Shown here piece after piece: positions 32,526 to 43,651 of a DNA stretch of 64,000 nucleotides. The notes beneath the pieces are model-generated. The model did not search any database and had not been told where the DNA came from. It saw only the letters and a list, made by a program, of their open reading frames with translations. The position numbers and the translations under genes are program-made. The stretch is from positions 682,001 to 746,000 of the forward strand of contig JAHQRK010000021.1 in assembly GCA_019828595.1 (NCBI GenBank), in the 5' to 3' direction. Position 1 is the first letter of the stretch. Each line of letters opens with the position of its first letter. Source of the stretch: Aphanomyces cochlioides. Lineage: Eukaryota > Oomycota > Saprolegniomycetes > Saprolegniales > Verrucalvaceae.

Positions 32526-33924
32526 ATGGAACCAAGCAACCAGGACAACGAGATGAGCAACAGTGCCGACGACGAAATGAGCGACGCGAGCTCTCTCGAG
32601 GAGTATGGAGACAGCCCAATTGATCCATTTCTAGTGGATCACTCGTATCTTGGCGAAGATATGGCGGTGCTTGGATCAAAATCGGCTCATTTTGTGCCTG
32701 GTAGTGTGGTTGACATGCCACTTGTCGTCTTGCCCGATCTTGTACTTTTTCGCGATGCCCACTTGGATTTGAGTGATTCCTGTGTAGGTGATCTTCCCAG
32801 GAGAGACATTGCCCTTGCGCATGCTGTCGACGTGGACGCTACAGTCCATGACGTCGCGACTACGCCACGGCAACGATGTGTTTGCGATCATCAACACCGA
32901 GCGACCGGTATGTGGACAGAATAGCTTGTTTTGCTGACTCCATGCAGCGCCACGTTGGTACATTAATTCAAATTGAGCGGGTGTACGAACAAGGCGATAT
33001 GTATCTCTCTATTGTGGGCCGTGGACGCCAGCGATTCGAATTCATCGAAAGACTCCACGCGTCGCACTTGGTCAGCGAAGCTAACGCCCGCATCCGCGTG
33101 CTGCCAGATCTTCATGCAATTCCCTGTCCATTTCCCACACCAGGAACGACACGACGGTTCGAATCTCGACCATTTTGATTGTCAACTTATCGGCATCTCA
33201 GGAAGCGACCCCGGCTGACTACGATTGCATACTGGGGGCCGGCAGAATACGCTCAATTTGATGGCCCGTCTCTTGTCCACCAAGCCAAAGCCATCTTGCT
33301 ACAGTCTGTCGAATGGCAAGCGTTTCTTGACGCGTCTTTCTCGTCGTCTCCGTCAGCACCTCTGGCGTCGTCCCCATCCGATCCAACTCGGTTTTCCTAC
33401 TGGCTAGCCGGCCACTTAACTTTGAGCTTACGAGATCGACAGAGGTTAGCTTGCTCAACTTCGGTCTAGTCATGTGCCCTCTAGACTCTTGGCAATGTCG
33501 TGTGTCGTTGGCCGCTTGCGTTCGCTCATTGCGTGGCTCCAGCAGCATACGTCGCTAATCCAATGTGCAGGTTGTGCCACCACGTTAGCTGATACCCGGG
33601 ACATCTTCCTCCAGCAAGACGTCGACGATGGCGTACGCCAAACTCTATTGACTTAATTGCTAAACGAGGCCGTAGGGTCCCGTGAGCACGTTTGTGAATC
33701 CACACGGCTCCATCCATCAGATCTTGACCATGCAGCGCGTCGCCCACGGCACCTTTTGGCCGCACGGCGAGCCAACGCTAGCCGATACGTGGTTTCCAGG
33801 CTACACGTGGCAATGCATATATTGCCGAGTTTGTGCCAACTTTCTTGGCTGGCGCTACGTCTCAACTATCGAGCAAGTCCATCCTCGAGTATTTTATGGT
33901 CTCCTGCGCAAAGCTATCAATTGA
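32526..33924 (+). CDS. CRBN: cereblon homologue (LON-like plus CULT domain)
   Basis: Six exons: 32526-32741, 32788-32907, 32948-33156, 33202-33444, 33485-33632 and 33676-33924, with introns of 39-46 bp; about 394 aa. The acidic N-terminus is followed by a LON-N-like domain (MPLVVLPDLVIFPGETLPL; FAIINTERP; VGRGRQRFEFIER). The C-terminal CULT domain has the zinc pairs CAGC and CRVC and a pocket with all three Trp: DTWFPGYTW and FLGW. In animals and plants cereblon is the substrate receptor of a CUL4-DDB1 E3 ubiquitin ligase. The CULT pocket binds C-terminal cyclic imides and is the thalidomide site. Length is a little shorter than human CRBN (442 aa). Without the introns the gene looks broken into several unrelated frames. 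Confidence 0.88.
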
Positions 33925-34443
33925 AAAGTATGCTTGAACTCTTCGTATGCTGTGGTTCGTTGTGGCCGTCGCCATAGATATCCTCTCCACGGTTCTCGCT
34001 CACCTTGTAGCTAAACTCGATGAGTTGACGCAGCTACAGGTATGAAAGACGACAAAAACTGGAGCTCATAGTCGGGAAGAGATGCCGCGGAGTATGGTAA
34101 CTTTAGTTCGCGGGCTATGTGCATGAGCACGTCCCTTTCTCGTTGGCTCAACGCCCACGGCAACAGAAAGAACGGCGAAAGAATGCTTCTATCTTTAGCA
34201 TGCCAAGAACAGAGGCTAGCTTGTGACAACACCAGATATGGCGTGACCGCAGCGCCGTCATGTCGAGGCCGATGGATCTCAATTGACAAGCTCGACACTG
34301 TGGTTCTCAAAGTTGAACGATATAGATGTGTCCGCAAGCACAAAGCTATAAGGTTTGTCGTCCCGAGACAAATTGTTTCGTCACTGAAGCTAAAGTTAGC
34401 GCACCAAAATAAGGTCGTCAACAAAACCAAAACGACCGACGCC
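33925..34443. other. gap between cereblon and receptor 1, possible minus gene
   Basis: A minus frame is open from above 34445 to 34011, with a hydrophobic start (MASVVLVLLTTLFW). A second minus frame reading LRQLIEFSYK ends on a stop that overlaps the cereblon stop. I could not join them with a convincing intron, so this may be a small minus gene or just the promoter/5' UTR of receptor 1. Confidence 0.25.
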
Positions 34444-37400
34444 ATGGCCACCAAACCATCGTCGTTTGAAGCGGTGCGGCGCAAGTGTCTGGACGCCGCG
34501 TGGGTCGCCAATGTCTCGTTTGGCATCAACCCGTCGGCGCGAGATAGTCAAAATCGACTCTTGTATCCATGGCTACGCGCTGCGCTTCCAAGCGCGAGAT
34601 TCAAAGTACAACCTTGACAATCTTGTTCATGTCCTCATTGTTTGGTAGGTCAACGACCGTCGCCAATACCTCGACACAGCATTTCAGCCAAAAAGCTTTG
34701 GGGATGACGAAGTCCTACATGGTGTGGGCGAGACCGTCTACGTCTCGAACGGAACACAAGCAAGCCAAGGACGATTCCAAGGCACGTTTGTCATTGAGTG
34801 GAATGGCTGGACGACGCATGAACTCGCATCGTCTGTGCTTTCAATCCTCCTCCAAGAAGTGGTGCGTTCCTTGCTCCCAGACGACGTGTTCCCCTGACAA
34901 AGTTGTAGCTCGGATATGATGTGTCGTTTTTTGAAACGGGGGGCGGCACTCTGTCGTCGCAGCGCATGTCGTCTGTGCGACTGGGAACCAGCGTCCCGAC
35001 GCATTTTAATGTCGAGGTGTGGGCGATGGCAAAATTGCGCGTCCTGAATGTCTACGCCAACGAGACCACGTGGGGGGCGAATGGCTACATCGGCATGTAC
35101 GAACTTTGCACCCCCAGCTCTGTTATCTAACTATCCGCACTGGGGTAGGTCGGGCTGGTATACACTCACTGCTAACGTCGACGAAGCTCTCAAGGGCCCG
35201 AGTTCAACCAAAGGTTTGCTCGCCTCGTCGGCTCGTCTGAGCTCTCCACTAGGCTCGTTTCAACGCCCGTACTCTGCCGACTTTTGGCACGATTACATTC
35301 GTTCCAACGACTTGATCAACTACTACTCGATCAATAAGGTCAATATCTCGGCAATTGCAAGCTCAGCAAACTGTCCTGACGATACAATGGGATGTCGAAA
35401 TGGCTGCTCCAAGTCGTACGCGTGTACTCTGGCCGAGGCCAAAGGTAAATCATCCTTCCAAAGCTTTGTAGACTGACGACGACGACCTAGGCGACTCGTG
35501 CATGCTCGTCTTGATGATGTATCCTTACTACGATCCTGGTTTCCTCCAAGCGACGATCTCCAACAACGACATCCCAGCGTACTTTTGCTTTGCGGGCTTT
35601 GGCGGCCTTGAGAACACCGTCGTGGACGTCATGAACAAGAACGGCGCGGTGACGTTTTACCACTACGAGCCCGACTTGTTTCATCTCATCTACAATGGTT
35701 TCTTTACTCGCATTACGTTGCCACCAACGAATCCCGCGGTCATCGCAATCGGAACAAGTTCGTTTGGGGAAAACAAAACGTGTGCCAATGTGAAAAGCAG
35801 GCCATGACGTCTTGTCTTGTAGGTATGGCCAGCCCACGTCGAACCCGATCAACGTGGATTTCCCCCAAGAGGCGCTGCAGAAGTATTCCTCCAATGTGAT
35901 CAACCAAGACGCCTACTTGTATAACTTCCTCGGGCGATTTCAATTCACACCACTCGACATGAACAATCTCCTCGGCGCACTGGTCACGCTCCAGGCCGAC
36001 TCGACGGTACATAATCCAACCTTCACGACAGCGTGCAACTGGGTCAAAGCCAACTACATGACGTGGAAGAATTGGATCGATCCATTGCCTCTCTGTAGTA
36101 TTTCCAAGCATGTTCAGTACACGATTGCAGGCTGTGAGACCAACTCGAGTGTGTTTCGCAACATTTCGTTTGCATGGACAGCACCTGATCCTCTGAACGC
36201 ATCTCTGCCGTCCATTTGCGACGGCGGCGTGGTGTCCTTGCCGTCGCCGATTGTGACAAGCAAATCGTGTGACTGGCTCAATGCCAATCCCGACCAGTGG
36301 ACGCAGTGGATCGACGCCAAACCACTGTGTGACACGAGCTATTACAACTACACAGTGTCGTCTTGTGATGGCAATGCCAAGCGCGCTGTCAACTTCTCGT
36401 GGCTCTTACCCCAAGCAAACAATTCGACCAAGTCGGTCGAGTGCATTGGCGGCGTCGCACTTCCAACCAATACTGTCATTGACTGCGACTACATCCCGAC
36501 GGATTCTGGCGTATATTCCCCCTCAAGTGACCACGACTGATCAACTTGTAGGCGTATTCAGCCATCGCCGCACTCTCAGCCATTGTTATGATCTTGTTAA
36601 TATCTTGTGCTGTCGCGGTGGTTTTCTTTCGAGGACGACCGGTGATCAAGCGAGCTCAATGGCCTCTGCTGCTCGTGATGCTTCTTGGTCAACTCTTTCT
36701 CTGCATCTATGTCCTCTTGGGAGGTGGTGCTCCGACCACTGCGCACTGTGGCTGTCGCCCTGTCCTCCTCGGCGTGGGCTACACGCTCATCTTTGGCTCG
36801 CTTTTGGTCAAGAGTCTCCGCGTGTATTGGATTTTTTGCAACAAGTCGCTCAAGAAAGTGACGGTCAGCTTGTGGAAGATCGTCAAAATCTTGCTCGTCT
36901 TGCTTGCGATTGACATTGGTACATCCATCCGTCACCACGAAATTTGACAAAGTTATTGTAGTCATTCTCATAGCTTGGCTCGCTGCTGATTTCCCATCGC
37001 CGACGGTGTTAACCAAACCGTCGACTGCATTCGTCGGTCGTGTCGACAACTTGACGTGCCGCTCGTCGAGTTTTATCTTTGCCGCGTTGATTATCTTTTG
37101 GAAAGCCATCATCACGTTTGTCGGCATGTATGTGTCGTTCCTCGTGCGTCACGCGGCGTCGGATTTCCAAGAATCGGTGTGGATTTTCATCTCATCGTGT
37201 GTTGTCATGTTTGGAGCGCTCATTTTGCTCCCCTTGGCGTACTTGACCGACTTGGCCCCCCTCGTCACGTACTCGTTTGAGTCGATCATCATCTTGTTGG
37301 GCATAGTAAGCTATATGGCCGTGGTAGATCCGTGACCGTGATTGTTGTAGGTGGCAGTTGTTGGCTGCATGCTCCTTCCGAAATTTTTCCGCTTGGGCGA

Positions 37401-37536
37401 CCATGGACCATCGTCCACAACACGTGGCGGCACGAAAGGCACGAAAGGCTCTGACGCGAGTAAGAGGGCCACCACATTCCAAAGCAAGAAAGTCAATCTC
37501 ATTGACCAACACGCTCCGACAAGTGCATGTCGGTAA
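34444..37536 (+). CDS. class C 7TM receptor with OpuAC-like ectodomain, paralogue 1
   Basis: Ten exons inferred: 34444-34605, 34649-34861, 34909-35096, 35149-35213, 35253-35444, 35491-35779, 35823-36510, 36552-36918, 36962-37305 and 37351-37536; about 897 aa. The ectodomain resembles a periplasmic glycine-betaine-type binding protein (OpuAC): WNGWTTHELASSVLSILLQE, LGTSVPTHFNVEVW and VTFYHYEPDLFHLIY. Two Cys/Trp-containing modules follow (CNWVKANYMTWKNWIDPLPLC; CDWLNANPDQWTQWIDAKPLC). Seven membrane helices of the GABA-B-like 7tm_3 type complete it (MILLISCAVAVVFF, FAALIIFWKAIITFVGMYVSF, and others), with a basic cytoplasmic tail. It probably senses a small solute outside the cell and signals through G proteins. 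No obvious signal peptide at this start. 36116-37400 is identical to the inverted block in paralogue 3. Confidence 0.75.
36116..37400 (+). repeat. inverted repeat IR2, left arm (1,285 bp)
   Basis: Positions pair with 41988-43272 (sum 79388) with no indel or substitution seen. It covers the second half of the ectodomain and all 7TM exons of paralogue 1, introns included. Identity stops abruptly at both ends inside otherwise diverged paralogues. Confidence 0.92.
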
Positions 37537-38086
37537 ATCATAGGCACAACCATCTACTTGAGTAACAATACATAATCCATTTCAACCCATCAGACCATTG
37601 AGTTCATTGGAGATTTCCACTTCGATTTTCTTGGAACACGGACTGTCGTAGCTCAACAAATCACTTGAGGTATACTGCTACTGAAGCTGCTAGTCGAGCT
37701 CAAGCAAGTGATATGACCTGGGTACAGATCGGGATTGCCATAGGGGCCTCAATAGGTTTCGATGGCACGAGGGCGTCTCCACGTCGTCGACAGTGTGTTG
37801 TGTCTGCATGCTGTGGGGGGCGCTAGATGTTCCTACACCACCACCAAAGCGGCAAGACGATTAGATTACTGGAATGGTCTCAATCGAGGTCGCGAGATTT
37901 CACTGTCGCAGGGCAACCACGACACTTTGTCCACTCGTCGAGTCAGTGTCTGCCCTCAGAGCAGCGCAACCTATGAGCTTTCCCAGTCATACAAAATGTA
38001 GTCTTTATGTCTTATGCATATACTGTCAAGCTGTTTTTCTCTGCGCCGTCACGGTAGTCATGAAGCGACAACCGGGTATGTAGACT
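37537..38086. other. intergenic, no gene recognised
   Basis: 550 bp between the convergent ends of receptor paralogues 1 and 2. Only short frames without motifs. Confidence 0.45.
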
Positions 38087-41000
38087 TTATGTCGGCGCCA
38101 TGGACGATTCGGACGACTTCCGTCCTGCAATATGACCAGTGGCGTGATGGGATGGCTCATTCGACGACGCGATGACGGAATGTTTGGTCCCGCCGTTGTT
38201 GCTTCCGCTGACTTTGGAGCTTGAATAGTCGGACGCATTGAGCTTGTGAAACTTTGGTCCGAGCATGAGCGCCATCACCATGGTCTATCGATAGAGTTGA
38301 CAATGACGATGACGTTTCTCCAAGAGCTCACCGTGCCAAGCAAGAGCAAGATGGACTCGAACGAGTACGAAACTGCCGGCGGCAATTGAACCAGGTACGC
38401 CAACACCAAGAGAATGAGCGCGACGACAAAGACGACACACGACGAGGCAAAGATCCACACGGATTCTTGAAAGTCGCTGTCAATGGAGCGGATCAAATAC
38501 GACACGTAGACCCCGCCGAGGGTAATGACGGCTTTCCAGAAGATCAAGAGCGCCGTGAAGATAAAACTCGACGACTTGCACGCGACGTGGTCGACTTGGC
38601 CGACAAATTCCGTCGCGGCTTTGATTGTAGTCGTCGGCTGTGGGAAATCCACAATGAACCACACGATCAAGATAGCTACAGCACTCATATAAGGCAGTCT
38701 AGACGACGTCGAGACGTACCAGCATCGATGGCGAGGATCAACAGGAGCGATTCGACGATCGTGACGAGCGTGACTTTGACTTTGCGCAGTTGTTTGTTGG
38801 CGAAAATCCAGTAGACACGAAGACCTTTGACGAGAAGCGTGCCAAAGACGAAGGAAAAGCCCAAGACGACGGTGACAGGTCGGCCAGCGCAGTTTTGAGT
38901 CGACGGTTCGCCCGCGCCGAGGATCACATAGACGCAGAAGCAGACGCCGCCGAGGACCATGATGACGAGGAGCTGCCATTGACTGCGTCGAATGACAGGG
39001 CGGTTCCGAAACAAAGCGACGACTGCGGCACACATCAAGAGCAGGATGAGTACAGTGACTGCAAATGCTGTCATGCCAGCGTAGGCCTACAGGATGTACG
39101 CGTGAGGAGATCGAGGCAGCATGGGGCGTGATCATACGCTCGAGCTCGTGGGGACATAGTCGCATTGCACAGTCGCATTGGGGGGCAAGTTGACGCCGCC
39201 AATGCATTCGAGCGACCGCGCTGGATTCGTCGGCTGCGGCAGCAACCAGCTAAAGATGACATCTCTCGACGCGTCCGACGTACAAGGCGAGATCGTGTAG
39301 TTGTAAAACGTGGCGTCGCAGATCGGTTTGTTGACAATCCACGTCGACCACACGTTGACATTGGCTTGAAACCACGCGCAGGACCGACTTGAGAGTAGAG
39401 GAGGCGGCAGGACAGCCGAGCCACCGTCGCATTGGTACGGCAAACTTGCATTCGTCGGGTCGGGGACGGTCCAATTGAACGACACACTGCGCATCGTGCT
39501 GCTTGCATTGTTGTCACAGCCTGCGATCGTGTACTGCATGTGCGACTGGAACGAGCAGAGCGGGAGAGGATCCAACCACATTTTCCAAGTCGCGTAGTTG
39601 GACTTGACCCAGTTGCACGCGGCGGCGGCAAACGGAGCGTTCGCGACCGTCGCGTCGTTCTTGAGCGCCGTCAAGAGGTTGTTGATGTCGACTTGGGAGA
39701 GCGACACTTTGTTCAAAAAGTTGGCCAAGTACGTGTCTTGGTTGAGCAAATTGGCAAAGTATTTCTTGAGACTCTCGGGGGCAAAATCCACGCTCACGGG
39801 GTTGGTCTTCCTGCGAGATGGTGTGAGCACACAACGTCGAGACGACGACGTACGTGTTGTCGCCAAACGTGCCAGTGTCCGTCGCGACGATCTTTGGAAT
39901 CGGTCGTGGCAAGGCAATCCGTTTGAGTTTGCCGGCATATTGCATGTGGAACAAGTCGGGCTCGTAGTGGTAAAACGTCACCGAGCTATTCGTTTGCATC
40001 GCATTCACGACGGCAGTCTGGACGCCGTCGTAGCCCGCAAAGCAAAAGTACGCTGGGATGTTGTTGTTTGAAATCGCCGCTTGGAGATAGCCTGGATTGT
40101 CGTCGGACGTCATCATCAGGACGACGAGACACGTTTGATCTAGCAACCGCCGACGAGACTAAGGACGACCGACATGACGAGGTACTCTGAGCTTCTGCGA
40201 GCTTGCAAGCGGGCGACTTGGAGCAGCCATTCTGGCAGCCCATCGTGCCGTCTGGACAATACTTTGGCGCAACGATTTGGCTCAAGTTGGTCTTCTGGAC
40301 CGAGTAAAACTGTACCAAGTCGGTCGTGAATGTAAATTCTCGCCAAAAGTCGGCCGAGTATGGTCGACGAAACGAGCCTAGACGCGAACACACACTCAGC
40401 GCCGAGTCGACAGGACGCGACAACCTTTGGTGGAATTTGGACCGAGCGACGCTTCATTGACATTCGCCGTGAGTGTAAACCACCCAGCTCTACACCAAGC
40501 ATTGACGAACCAAGGCTAGGATGGACGACGTACTGGCCATCGTAGCCGTTGCTTCGGGACGTGGATTCGTTGGCGTAGACATTGAGCACTTGGAGTTTCG
40601 AAGCCGCCCACACCTCGGCATTGTAGTGCGTTGGAACACACGTGCCCAAGCCAACAGACGACATGCGCTGCGACGCCAAGGCGCCGCTGGCTGTCTCGAA
40701 ATACGTCACGTCGTAGCCGAGCTACCACTCGTCAATCAAAAAAGTTGTTGGCAGGCGGTTCGACGCACCACTTCTTGGAGGAGAACCGACAGCGTCGACG
40801 ACATGAGAGCATGCGACGGCCATCCATTCCATTCCATGGTGAACGTGCCTTGGAACGACCCTTGGTTGACTTGGTTGCCGCTAGAGGCGCTCACAGTCTC
40901 GCCGACACCGTGGAGGAGTTCGCCCTGGCCGAAACATTTCGGCTGGTAGGCCGTGGGAAGATATTGCCGATTGTCATTGATCTACGAGGAATGAGGATGA

Positions 41001-41196
41001 CGAGGCGTCCAACGACGGTCGTGAGTACTTTGAATCGAGCGCTTTGTAGCGCAGGGCGTAGCCACGGGTAGACTCGCCGGTTTTGACTATCACGGGCTTG
41101 TGGATCCACGCTCAAGGTTGCCGAGACGTTGGCAACCCACGCAGCGTCCAAGCATTTGCGTCGAACAGCGTCAAACGACGACGGCTTGGTTGCCAT
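38087..41196 (-). CDS. class C 7TM receptor with OpuAC-like ectodomain, paralogue 2
   Basis: Same architecture and intron positions as paralogue 1; the first exon is 41196-41029 and the second starts at 40981. Ectodomain motifs: MEWNGWPSHALMSS, LGTCVPTHYNAEVW, VTFYHYEPDLFHMQYAGKL. Cys modules: CNWVKSNYATWKMWLDPLPLC and CAWFQANVNVWSTWIVNKPIC. 7TM: TAFAVTVLILLLMCAAVVAL, FIFTALLIFWKAVITLGGVYV and others, ending in a Ser-rich basic tail (SSSKVSGSNNGGTKHS). No stop or frameshift was found when introns are removed, so it looks functional. It diverges clearly from paralogues 1 and 3 over the 7TM region, unlike those two from each other. Confidence 0.75.
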
Positions 41197-41644
41197 CGCG
41201 ACGCCTTTTGCTGATTTGGAAACTGCTCGTGTAAAGATAGCACCATCTGCGGGTTGATGCATAAATAGAAGGCAAATTTCGGTGCAACTTGAGCAAAATC
41301 CACCATTCGCGTGGCCAAACTCGACGAGATAGCTCGACGACACGGCCTCGTCACGAGTGCTCAAGCATGGCGATGGTGTCGTCGAGCACTCTCATGGCCA
41401 AGATCGACGACAGACCAAGGACACGCTCGACGAAGGAGCCGTTGAGGTCGACGTCACAGACAGTCGGGTCGGAGTCAAGTCGAGCGGTTGTCGCCAGGAG
41501 ATGAAGAGCTCGCCCCGTCGACCCTCTTGCCCCTCGCTGTCGTTCGAGCGAGACGATAAAACTTGGAGATCGTCATGTCCCTGACCATGGCCACCTACAC
41601 CATGAGCGCGACAACTCAAAGCGCACGTCGAACTGGCGTCGCAG
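41197..41644. other. intergenic, promoter side of paralogue 2
   Basis: No recognisable gene. Several short frames on both strands; probably 5' regulatory sequence of paralogue 2 and decayed paralogue sequence. Confidence 0.35.
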
Positions 41645-41799
41645 CTATCGTGACTCATCCACCACGAGATGCGACACAGACTGTTGAGATTCCATTGAGC
41701 AATGCACGTTCTCGAGTTCACGGCGGATTGGATCTTCCTTCTTTGCCTCTACATCCTCTCCAGAGCTGGCGAGTCGTCGCCGTGACGGTTTGAATCCCG

Positions 41800-41925
41800 G
41801 CGGTTGTGTGCTGCACGCGCATCTTTCGTTCGGTCTCTCTAGGTCAAGAGCCTTTGTGTGTGCTAGACGTTCTCGATGAATTCTTTTACGAAGGTCACCG
41901 TGAGCTTGTACGGCCACCACAAAGC
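41800..41925 (+). pseudogene. remnant of a fourth receptor paralogue
   Basis: The plus strand around 41826-41915 aligns by eye with the exon of paralogue 1 around 36788-36877 (shared words include GGTCAAGAG, ATCTTT and GTGAGCTTGT against GTCAGCTTGT) at roughly two-thirds identity with small gaps. It encodes the membrane helix and loop after the CGCRP segment in the intact gene. It is frameshifted and short, and lies on the strand opposite paralogues 2 and 3. Confidence 0.5.
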
Positions 41926-41987
41926 ATAGCGAGGACGAGTGGCCATCGTACTCACGCCAGACCCATTGGTGCCGCCGCGTGCCGTGT

Positions 41988-43272
41988 TCGCCCAAGCGGA
42001 AAAATTTCGGAAGGAGCATGCAGCCAACAACTGCCACCTACAACAATCACGGTCACGGATCTACCACGGCCATATAGCTTACTATGCCCAACAAGATGAT
42101 GATCGACTCAAACGAGTACGTGACGAGGGGGGCCAAGTCGGTCAAGTACGCCAAGGGGAGCAAAATGAGCGCTCCAAACATGACAACACACGATGAGATG
42201 AAAATCCACACCGATTCTTGGAAATCCGACGCCGCGTGACGCACGAGGAACGACACATACATGCCGACAAACGTGATGATGGCTTTCCAAAAGATAATCA
42301 ACGCGGCAAAGATAAAACTCGACGAGCGGCACGTCAAGTTGTCGACACGACCGACGAATGCAGTCGACGGTTTGGTTAACACCGTCGGCGATGGGAAATC
42401 AGCAGCGAGCCAAGCTATGAGAATGACTACAATAACTTTGTCAAATTTCGTGGTGACGGATGGATGTACCAATGTCAATCGCAAGCAAGACGAGCAAGAT
42501 TTTGACGATCTTCCACAAGCTGACCGTCACTTTCTTGAGCGACTTGTTGCAAAAAATCCAATACACGCGGAGACTCTTGACCAAAAGCGAGCCAAAGATG
42601 AGCGTGTAGCCCACGCCGAGGAGGACAGGGCGACAGCCACAGTGCGCAGTGGTCGGAGCACCACCTCCCAAGAGGACATAGATGCAGAGAAAGAGTTGAC
42701 CAAGAAGCATCACGAGCAGCAGAGGCCATTGAGCTCGCTTGATCACCGGTCGTCCTCGAAAGAAAACCACCGCGACAGCACAAGATATTAACAAGATCAT
42801 AACAATGGCTGAGAGTGCGGCGATGGCTGAATACGCCTACAAGTTGATCAGTCGTGGTCACTTGAGGGGGAATATACGCCAGAATCCGTCGGGATGTAGT
42901 CGCAGTCAATGACAGTATTGGTTGGAAGTGCGACGCCGCCAATGCACTCGACCGACTTGGTCGAATTGTTTGCTTGGGGTAAGAGCCACGAGAAGTTGAC
43001 AGCGCGCTTGGCATTGCCATCACAAGACGACACTGTGTAGTTGTAATAGCTCGTGTCACACAGTGGTTTGGCGTCGATCCACTGCGTCCACTGGTCGGGA
43101 TTGGCATTGAGCCAGTCACACGATTTGCTTGTCACAATCGGCGACGGCAAGGACACCACGCCGCCGTCGCAAATGGACGGCAGAGATGCGTTCAGAGGAT
43201 CAGGTGCTGTCCATGCAAACGAAATGTTGCGAAACACACTCGAGTTGGTCTCACAGCCTGCAATCGTGTACT
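41988..43272 (-). repeat. inverted repeat IR2, right arm (1,285 bp)
   Basis: Partner of 36116-37400. Arms are 4.6 kb apart, with paralogue 2 between them. Confidence 0.92.
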
Positions 43273-43537
43273 CGACATGTTTGCTAATGGTGCACAGCGG
43301 GAGTGGATCAAGCCACGTCTTGCAAATCATGTAGTTGCCTTTGATCCAGTTGCACGCGGCGACAAAGGACGAGTTCACGGCATACGGGTCCGACAGTTTG
43401 GAAAGATCAAGGAGAAGATTATTCATTTCGAACTGTGTGATGTGGACTTTGCCAAGAAAGTTGACCAAGTATGTGTCCTGGTTGAGCAGCTTGGCGTAGT
43501 ATTTCTGCAAAGCCTCTAGTGGAAAGTCGACTTGCCG

Positions 43538-43651
43538 GGTTTGTCGTGGGTTGACCATAGCTAGGAGCATCCAGTCAGCTTCGAAAGAGGTTGACGGGGT
43601 TTGTCGTGGGTTGACCATAGCTAGGAGCATCCAGTCAGCTTCGAAAGAGGT
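43538..43651. repeat. 60-bp tandem duplication
   Basis: The unit beginning ggtttgtcgtgggttgacca occurs twice at a 60-bp period (43538 and 43598) with 54 bp identical. It lies at the intron/exon border of receptor paralogue 3 and duplicates the peptide MLLAMVNPRQT in the open frame. Confidence 0.85.

Noticed and set aside
42261..42791. 176-aa plus frame in the receptor 3 region (and its twin at 36597-37127 minus)
   Set aside because: It occurs twice only because of the inverted repeat, and is the exact antisense of the 7TM exons.
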